Shown here piece after piece: positions 58,651 through 64,000 of a DNA stretch of 64,000 nucleotides. The notes under the pieces were generated by a model. It worked only from the letters and a program-made list of their open reading frames with translations. It made no database searches and was not told the DNA's origin. The first letter of the stretch is position 1. Every line of letters starts with the position of its first letter. Made by a program: the position numbers and the translations under genes. Source of the stretch: SIRX01 sp965213905 (GTDB taxonomy: Bacteria > Actinomycetota > Rubrobacteria > Rubrobacterales > Rubrobacteraceae); assembly GCA_965213905.1 (NCBI GenBank), contig OZ243922.1, forward strand, positions 558,001-622,000. Reading direction: 5' to 3'.

Positions 58651-59234
58651 GTGACCGCGGGCCGCGGACAGATGACACCGCCCCTCACGGAGAAAACCGC
58701 GCTGATCGTCATCGACGTTCAAGAGGGCTTTGAGGACCCCTCCTGGGGAGAACGAAACAACCCGCAGGCGGAGTGGAACATCTCGGAACTACTTTCTTTC
58801 TGGCGAAAGAACGAACGTCCCGTTTTCCACGTCCGGCACCTGTCGCTGGAGAAAGATTCTCCGCTGGCCCCGGACGGACCGGGCGCCAAGATAAAAAACA
58901 TCGTTCGTCCGGAAAAAGGCGAGCCCCTGGTAGAGAAGAACGTCAACAGCGCCTTTATGGGCACCAACCTCGAAGAGCGCCTCCGGGGACAAAAATAGAC
59001 ACCCTGGTCGTAACGGGGCTGACCACGGACCACTGCGTCTCCACGACGGGCCGCATGGCGGGAAACCTGGGCTTCGACACCTACGTGGTCTCCGACGCCA
59101 CGGCGACCTTCGGCCGTACCGGCCCGGATGGTAGATCTCACGGCGCCGAGAAGATTCACGAGATGGCGCTCGTAAGCCTGCACGAGGAGTTCGCGACCGT
59201 AGTAACTACAGCTTCCCTGGTCGGGGGCCGTTAA
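58651..59234 (+). pseudogene. Isochorismatase-family hydrolase, frameshifted
   Basis: The cysteine hydrolase catalytic triad is split over two frames. The first frame (58651-58998) gives IVIDVQEGF (Asp) and VEKNVNSAF (Lys), then stops in GGACAAAAATAG. The second continues IDTLVVTGLTTDHCVSTTGR (nucleophile Cys) to 59234. One extra A in the run at about 58991-58995 would read CAA-AAA-ATA-GAC and join them in frame. It may be a pseudogene, a sequencing error in the A run, or -1 slippage on the A run. ATG at 58672 is an alternative start. Confidence 0.85.
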
Positions 59235-59923
59235 GCCCGGCGCTCTATAACCTCCATGTCGTGGTCCCGGGCGATGACCGCGGCGCGGGAGAGGCCGACG
59301 AACAGGCCGCACTCCAGGGCTCCGGGGATGGCCCTGATCTCTGTTTCGAGCGTCTCCGGGTCCGGGATAGAGGCGAACAGGCAGTCAACGGTGTAGTGGC
59401 CGCCGTCGGTTACGAAAGGCTCGTCTCCGTCCATCCGCAGTCCCGGCTCGCAGCCCAGCGCGGCCAGGGCGGCTGCGGTCGCTTCCCAGCCAAAAGGTTC
59501 TACTTCCACCGGGAGGGTGTCTTCGCCGAGGGCGTCTACCAGCTTCGAAGAGTCGGCGACGACCACGAGGCCGTCCCCGGCGGCGGCGACTATCTTCTCG
59601 CGCAAAAGGGCGCCTCCGCGGCCTTTGATCAGGTCTAGCCGGGAGTCTATTTCGTCCGCCCCGTCTATCGTGAGGTCGGGGCTCGCCTCCGAAAGCTCCA
59701 GCAGCGGTATGTTTCCCTGCCGCGCTTGCTCGGCGGTCGCGTTGGAGGTTGCTATCCCGCGAACGTTCTCCAGGTCTCCGGCCGAGAGCAGCTCCCCGAT
59801 TCTCTCGACCACCCAAAAGGCCGTGGAGCCCGTGCCTAATCCCAGGATCATCCCGTCCTCGACGTACTCGTCTACGGCCTTATAAGCGGCGGCGCGCTTC
59901 TGCTCGTCAATTACGCCGGACAA
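59231..59923 (-). CDS. rpiA: Ribose-5-phosphate isomerase A
   Basis: RpiA interconverts ribose-5-phosphate and ribulose-5-phosphate. The 230 residues match the family. Features are VEDGMILGLGTGSTAFWVVERI (about 17-38), a DLTIDGADEID motif with catalytic Asp, the KGRGGALLREKIVA loop (Glu and Lys) and ADSSKLVDALG. The start is TTG at 59923. It converges with the isochorismatase frame, the ends overlapping by 4 bases. Confidence 0.97.
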   Translation of the reverse strand: MSGVIDEQKRAAAYKAVDEYVEDGMILGLGTGSTAFWVVERIGELLSAGDLENVRGIATSNATAEQARQGNIPLLELSEASPDLTIDGADEIDSRLDLIKGRGGALLREKIVAAAGDGLVVVADSSKLVDALGEDTLPVEVEPFGWEATAAALAALGCEPGLRMDGDEPFVTDGGHYTVDCLFASIPDPETLETEIRAIPGALECGLFVGLSRAAVIARDHDMEVIERRA

Positions 59924-59968
59924 CTTCGTCCCCCGGGTTCGGCGCAGATGATGCCCGACGTTTGGGTT

Positions 59969-61150
59969 TTATCCTTCGGGCTGGACACCGAGCTCCATCT
60001 CTACTTCGCGGGGTTCCTCTCCGGGGGTCACGACGGTGAGCTTCAGCGGGTCGCCGGGTTCGAGGGAGTTGACCTTCCCAATCACGTCGTCCGGGGTGGA
60101 GACCTTCTCGCCGGCGACCTCGGTGATGACGTCTCCTTCAGGGACCTCTATTCCTTCTATGCGCCTGTTTTCACCGCCGGATATGCCGGCTTTGTCCGCG
60201 GGGCCGTCTTCCGCAACCTCGCGGATTATCGCGCCGCCGGACGGCAAACCGTGCTGCTCGCGCAACTCCTCTTCAGAGAGCGCAGTGTAGGCCGATAGCT
60301 CCTCGATACCGGCCGTGAACATGCTGACCCCGATAAAGCCGTGCTCCACGTCGCCGCCGGTTATTATCTGGTCCACCACGTTCTTTACCGTGTTGCTCGG
60401 TATCGCGAAGCCGACCCCCTGAAAGCTGCCGGTTTCGGAGATGATCTGGGAGTTCACCCCGACGACCGTGCCCTGCGAGTTCAGCAGCGGTCCCCCGGAG
60501 TTGCCGGGGTTGATCGCCGCGTCCGTCTGCACGGCCCCGCTTATGGTGTAATTGTTCGGCGCTTTTATCGGGCGGCCGACGCCGCTGACGATGCCGGTGG
60601 TCACGCTGATACCGACGTTGAGCGGGTTTCCGATCGCGATGACCGGCTCCCCGACCTTCAAGGCGTCGGAATCCCCGAGCTTTAGAGGTTTCAAGGAACC
60701 CTCCGGGGCATCCACCTTAATGATCGCAAGGTCCGTCGAGGGGTCTTCGCCGACGACCTCCGCTTCTTTGCGGCTCCCGTTAGCGAACTTGACCGATACG
60801 CCGTCGGCCGCCTCTACGACGTGCTGGTTGGTTACGATGTGGCCGTTGTCGTCGAGGACGAACCCGGACCCGCCGCCCGGCCCCACTTCCGAGGCGACGT
60901 CCACGCTTACGACGCCGGGACCATCGCGGGTGTACACCTGCCGCACCGAAGATTGGGCGTTGCCCTGAAGCTCGTTAAACGGGGCGGCCTCGGCGTCCGG
61001 GGGCACTTCGTTGATGGTCACGTCCCCGGAACCGTCTTCTCCGGAACCGCCGGGGCCCACGTCGAGCACGAAGATCCCGGCGAAAATGAGCAACGCGGTC
61101 AAAAGCCCGCCAACGACGGCCGACATCAGTGCTGTTAGTGCGGTCTTCAA
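59969..61150 (-). CDS. HtrA/DegP-like serine protease with PDZ domain
   Basis: The 393-residue protein has an N-terminal membrane anchor (about 9-30), a Gly/Ser/Asp linker and a trypsin-like domain. The triad is His110 (TNQHVVE), Asp140 (STDLAIIKV) and Ser218 (PGNSGGPL). One PDZ domain follows at about 290-385 (GDVITEVAGEKVSTPDDVI). It degrades or refolds damaged proteins outside the membrane. The TTG start lies 37 bases after the stop of a Ser/Thr kinase gene, a pairing that suggests envelope stress signalling (inference). Confidence 0.95.
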   Translation of the reverse strand: MKTALTALMSAVVGGLLTALLIFAGIFVLDVGPGGSGEDGSGDVTINEVPPDAEAAPFNELQGNAQSSVRQVYTRDGPGVVSVDVASEVGPGGGSGFVLDDNGHIVTNQHVVEAADGVSVKFANGSRKEAEVVGEDPSTDLAIIKVDAPEGSLKPLKLGDSDALKVGEPVIAIGNPLNVGISVTTGIVSGVGRPIKAPNNYTISGAVQTDAAINPGNSGGPLLNSQGTVVGVNSQIISETGSFQGVGFAIPSNTVKNVVDQIITGGDVEHGFIGVSMFTAGIEELSAYTALSEEELREQHGLPSGGAIIREVAEDGPADKAGISGGENRRIEGIEVPEGDVITEVAGEKVSTPDDVIGKVNSLEPGDPLKLTVVTPGEEPREVEMELGVQPEG

Positions 61151-61187
61151 AAAAAGACTTCCTTGCTGGAGGTTTGTAGTTTGCTCT

Positions 61188-62744
61188 TTATACCAACTCT
61201 TGCTGGCTCATGTTGAGATCGTTCAGCTTCCACTGCCCACCGTCCCGGATGAGCGTCCACGTCACCGTGTTCCGCTCCGTCCGGTCTGTATGCTCCGCGA
61301 GGGTCACGCCCGTTACCCGTGCCGCGTCCCCCGAAACCTCGGCGTTCGGCCCCTCCAAAAAGCTGATGCTCTGCAAAGTGTCGAACTGGTTAGACCACTC
61401 CGCCTGCGTAGAAGCCTGTTCTTGCCGGAAAGCGGGGGATAGAAAACTGTAGGAACGCTCGTACTCTCCGGACGCCGCCAACCGGTAAACGTCTTCTACA
61501 GCCTGTGCGGCGGCCTGTTCCCTGGAGACACCTTCCGGCTGAGACTCGGTTTCTCCGGGAGCGGGGGCTACCGGCGGCGGAATGGTCGGCCGGGCCTCAG
61601 TATCTTGCGGCGCCCCTACGGTGGTCTGCCCGGGACTAGCGGCGGAAGACCGCGCCGGTTCCCGGGTGGTTTCCGCCGGGGCCTGCACCCGGGACCCTTC
61701 ACCTACGGCCAGGGCGAAAATCCCCAGGCCTACAGCAAGCGCCAACATCCCCACCAGGGCGACGAGCAACGGGGCCCGGCGAGAAAGCCCGTTCCTCCCG
61801 CCGGCGGCTGACGCCCCTCGAACCGCTGCGCGCCCCGTGGCGGGCTCCGTAGCGGGCGCCGTGGCGGACACCGGGTCCTGTGCCGGCGCGGGGCCGCCCC
61901 CGGCTTTTGGGGCCTCCGGGACCTTCGGGGTCTCCGGGGCCGCGCCGGAGAGCCGGTCGCGAACTTGGGCGGCTGTTGGACGGTCCTCCGGGTCTTTCGC
62001 GAGGCAGGTCAGGATAAGGTTTTCCAGCTCCTCGTCCACCGGCAAAAACCCGCTTGGTGGCGGTGGCGGTTTGGAGACGTGCTGGCTGGCGATCTCGACC
62101 GGCGTCCCGCTAAACGGCGGTTCGCCGACCACCGCTTCGTAGAGCATGGCCCCGAGCGAGTAGACGTCGCTCTTTGTCGTAACGGCTTTGCCTTGGAGTT
62201 GTTCGGGGGAAGAGTACCGCGCCGTGCCCACGTAAGTGCCCGTCTGGGTGGCCTGCGTGGCGTCCAGGGCACGGGCGATACCGAAATCCGCCAGTTTGGG
62301 GTTGCCGTTTCGGTCCAGGAGGATGTTGTGGGGCTTTACGTCCCGGTGGATGATGCCCCGGTCGTGGGCGTGGTCCAGACCCGCCGCGATGTCGGCCCCT
62401 ATCCTCGACAGGGCTTTCTGCGGCAGCGGTCCCTTCTCCTTGACGAGCTCCTTCAGATCCCCGCCGGGGACGTGTTCCATGATGATGTAAGAGAGCTTCT
62501 CGCCGTCGGCCTCGTCCTCCCCAGCGTCGTAGACCTGGACGATGTTCGGGTGTGAGAGCCGGGCGGCGGTGCGCCCCTCCCGGCGAAAGCGGGCGCCGAT
62601 GTCGGAGCCGACGTACTCGGACTTGAGAACTTTGATCGCCACGGGACGGTCGAGCACCTCGTCGGTGCCCAAATACACGGTTGACATGCCCCCGGATCCG
62701 ATTTTGCGCCCCAGGACGAACCGTCCGCCCAGCCGCCGGCTCAC
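61188..62744 (-). CDS. PknB-type serine/threonine protein kinase
   Basis: The 518-residue protein has a kinase domain (about 9-270) with a Gly-rich loop GSGGMSTVYLG, Lys38 in VAIKVL, HRDVKPHN with Asp135, and DFG (153-155). An Ala/Pro-rich linker and one membrane helix (about 326-347) follow, then an outer segment with a SNTF-like domain (about 415-518) resembling DUF4878. It is a receptor-like kinase without PASTA repeats; the ligand is unknown. The start is GTG at 62744. The htrA gene lies downstream on the same strand. Confidence 0.93.
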   Translation of the reverse strand: MSRRLGGRFVLGRKIGSGGMSTVYLGTDEVLDRPVAIKVLKSEYVGSDIGARFRREGRTAARLSHPNIVQVYDAGEDEADGEKLSYIIMEHVPGGDLKELVKEKGPLPQKALSRIGADIAAGLDHAHDRGIIHRDVKPHNILLDRNGNPKLADFGIARALDATQATQTGTYVGTARYSSPEQLQGKAVTTKSDVYSLGAMLYEAVVGEPPFSGTPVEIASQHVSKPPPPPSGFLPVDEELENLILTCLAKDPEDRPTAAQVRDRLSGAAPETPKVPEAPKAGGGPAPAQDPVSATAPATEPATGRAAVRGASAAGGRNGLSRRAPLLVALVGMLALAVGLGIFALAVGEGSRVQAPAETTREPARSSAASPGQTTVGAPQDTEARPTIPPPVAPAPGETESQPEGVSREQAAAQAVEDVYRLAASGEYERSYSFLSPAFRQEQASTQAEWSNQFDTLQSISFLEGPNAEVSGDAARVTGVTLAEHTDRTERNTVTWTLIRDGGQWKLNDLNMSQQELV

Positions 62745-62772
62745 TTCCGTCCCCCGGAGCAGACCGTCGAGA

Positions 62773-63585
62773 CTAGATAACCTCCCGGCCCATCGCGGTC
62801 GCGAAGGGCTGCAAGGTCTCGCGCATACCCATCAAGGCTTCTATCGGGAGCGCTTGCTCCGCGTCGCACAAAGCCTCCTGCGGCTCGTGGTGAGATTCCA
62901 CTATAAGCCCGTCCGCCTCGGCGGCGACGCTGGCCTTGCTGAGGGGAATGACCAGATCGCGCCGTCCGGCGGCGTGGGACGGGTCCACGATCACCGGCAG
63001 GTCCGTAAGCCGCTTGGCGACGATGACCGCCGAGAGATCCAGGGTAAAGCGCGTGGCCGTCTCGAAGGTGCGGATGCCCCGCTCGCAGAGGACCACGTTG
63101 TCCCCGCCCTCGCTAGTGACGTACTCCGCCGCGAGCAGCCACTCCTCGACGCTCGCCGCGAGGCCGCGCTTGAGAACTACGCCGTGGTCCGTTCCGGCGA
63201 TTGCCGCCCCGATGCGCTTGAGGAGCGAGAAGTTCGCCATGTTGCGCGCGCCAACCTGTATAACCTGGGCGTGCTCCATGACCATCTCGATGTCGTAGGG
63301 GTCCATGACCTCCGTAACGACCTTGAGGCCCAATCCCTTGCTTACGTCGGAGAGGATCTCCAGCCCTTCTTCGCCGAGCCCCTGGAAGGAGTACGGGGAA
63401 GTGCGGGGTTTAAAGGCGCCGCCGCGGACGTACTCGAAGCCCGCTTCTTTGACGGCGCGGGCGGAGGCTTCGAACTGCTCGTAGCTCTCCACCGTACAGG
63501 GCCCGGCCACGACCCGGAAAGTCCCGGGTTGGATCATGCCGTTGGTGGTCTTTACGTCGGTCTTTACCTGCGCTGAAACGTCCAT
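62773..63585 (-). CDS. 3-deoxy-7-phosphoheptulonate synthase (type I-beta DAHP synthase)
   Basis: This first shikimate-pathway enzyme condenses phosphoenolpyruvate and erythrose-4-phosphate. The 270-residue TIM barrel has VAGPCTVES (about 26-34), GGAFKPRTSPYSFQGLGEEG (55-74), the metal-binding EVMDP, the RNMANF and LKRG segments, and the VDPSHAAGRRD motif near 210-220. It follows the separate chorismate mutase gene by 2 bases, an unusual unfused pair of the same pathway that suggests joint control. The domain has no N-terminal regulatory extension. Confidence 0.95.
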   Translation of the reverse strand: MDVSAQVKTDVKTTNGMIQPGTFRVVAGPCTVESYEQFEASARAVKEAGFEYVRGGAFKPRTSPYSFQGLGEEGLEILSDVSKGLGLKVVTEVMDPYDIEMVMEHAQVIQVGARNMANFSLLKRIGAAIAGTDHGVVLKRGLAASVEEWLLAAEYVTSEGGDNVVLCERGIRTFETATRFTLDLSAVIVAKRLTDLPVIVDPSHAAGRRDLVIPLSKASVAAEADGLIVESHHEPQEALCDAEQALPIEALMGMRETLQPFATAMGREVI

Positions 63586-63587
63586 CG

Positions 63588-63884
63588 CTACCTGTAAAAC
63601 TCCCCGCGTTGAATTTCGAGATCCCGGATACGATGCAGAATAAGCTCGAAGATCTCCCGCATCGAGGTGTCGTAGATCGGGCCTTCGTTGTAGCCCTCGA
63701 CCCGCTGGAGTATCTCTTCCTCCCTTTTGGGGTCGAAGAGCGGTACGCCCGCCTCGGCCTTTATCGCGACGATCTCCTGCACGATGCCCGCCCGCTCGTT
63801 CAAGGACTGGACGAGATCCCGATCCACCTCGTCCACCCGCTCCCGGAGCGCCTGCATTTTCTCCTGTATCTCGGCGTTTTCCAT
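63588..63884 (-). CDS. Chorismate mutase, AroQ type
   Basis: The 98-residue all-helical enzyme rearranges chorismate to prephenate. Helix 1 has LRERVDEVDRDLVQSLNERAGIVQEI (about 10-35). The helix 2 start LFDPKREEEIL carries the catalytic Arg/Lys and Glu, and the last helix ends in LILHRIRDLEIQRG. ATG at 63884 is preferred to an upstream ATG at 63923 because the added residues do not match the AroQ fold. It is 2 bases from the DAHP synthase gene. Confidence 0.9.
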   Translation of the reverse strand: MENAEIQEKMQALRERVDEVDRDLVQSLNERAGIVQEIVAIKAEAGVPLFDPKREEEILQRVEGYNEGPIYDTSMREIFELILHRIRDLEIQRGEFYR

Positions 63885-63946
63885 AAGACCTGGGATTCTA
63901 TCTTTCACCGGGTCATAAGGCAACCGGGACTACACTCTGCAAAGTT

Positions 63947-64000
63947 CTACCGCTTGCGGACGATCTCACAGTTCTTTACTTTGTCGAGTTTATCCACGTA
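63947..64000 (-). CDS. C-terminal end of an unknown gene, cut by window edge
   Basis: The last 17 codons (YVDKLDKVKNCEIVRKR) and the TAG at 63947-63949 are visible on the minus strand. There is too little to assign a family. It may belong to the aromatic amino acid group upstream of chorismate mutase, given the shared strand and a gap of about 60 bases. Confidence 0.5.
   Translation of the reverse strand, partial: YVDKLDKVKNCEIVRKR

Overview
The window is a stretch of high-GC bacterial chromosome with dense, mostly intact housekeeping genes and no insertion sequence, prophage or CRISPR array that I can see. The gene set points to the phylum Actinomycetota, most likely a deep-branching lineage such as Rubrobacter. 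The evidence is a CysO/Mec/MoeZ/CysM sulfur-carrier route to cysteine, a Ddn-like F420-type oxidoreductase, HemQ, an LPXTG-anchored protein, frequent GTG/TTG starts and probable leaderless messages. The genus is an inference from gene content, not from a search.

Layout. 1-5.1 kb (minus strand): helicase (cut by the window edge), recR, ybaB, dnaX, the large-type SRP RNA and tRNA-Ser(GGA), an order that resembles the Bacillus dnaX region. 5.1-8.6 kb: small membrane proteins, a dienelactone hydrolase, the Ddn-like protein and an EamA transporter. 8.9-16 kb (plus): a sugar cluster with a PfkB kinase, a sucrose-phosphate-synthase-like glycosyltransferase lacking a normal start codon, a glycosyltransferase-PfkB fusion, a GalT-like HIT protein, then a threonine dehydratase. 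16-18.5 kb: DUF192 lipoprotein, AlaX and PHP phosphatase (an overlapping operon), diverging from folB. 18.4-22.4 kb: an overlapping operon of FAD oxidoreductase, DrrAB-type ABC transporter and PIG-V-like mannosyltransferase. 22.5-33 kb: MscS, ChrA, VanW, topoisomerase III, a glutaredoxin-like protein, YihY, two tandem paralogous membrane proteins of lower GC, panB and tRNA-Ser(GCT).

33-46 kb: comB with a repeat-disrupted 5' end, an RlpA-domain protein with long repeats and a sortase signal, an aldo/keto reductase, HemQ, the cysM-mec-cysO-moeZ operon, a Uma2 nuclease, a DisA-like diadenylate-cyclase-domain protein, a YrhK-like protein and a phospholipase D/cardiolipin synthase. 46-50.5 kb: DUF2254, HAD phosphatase, Na+/H+ antiporter, AI-2E family protein. 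50.5-54.4 kb: a decaying and partly duplicated ABC-transporter region with a frameshift and an apparent internal deletion. 54.4-64 kb: M42 peptidase, DUF3891, PAP2 phosphatase, FNT channel, a frameshifted isochorismatase, rpiA, HtrA, a Ser/Thr kinase, DAHP synthase, chorismate mutase and the tail of one more gene.

The most unusual items are: (1) CysO ending Gly-Gly-Lys-Cys-Ile, which should need trimming by the neighbouring JAMM protease; (2) a 435-residue protein whose C-terminus keeps the DGA and RHR motifs of diadenylate cyclases; (3) the kinase/glycosyltransferase cluster with a fusion and a lost GTG start; (4) a shared TCTGGTAAA(A/C)T element upstream of all three stable RNAs; and (5) several broken or start-less reading frames, some next to short tandem repeats. 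Some of these breaks could be assembly errors and need read-level checking.
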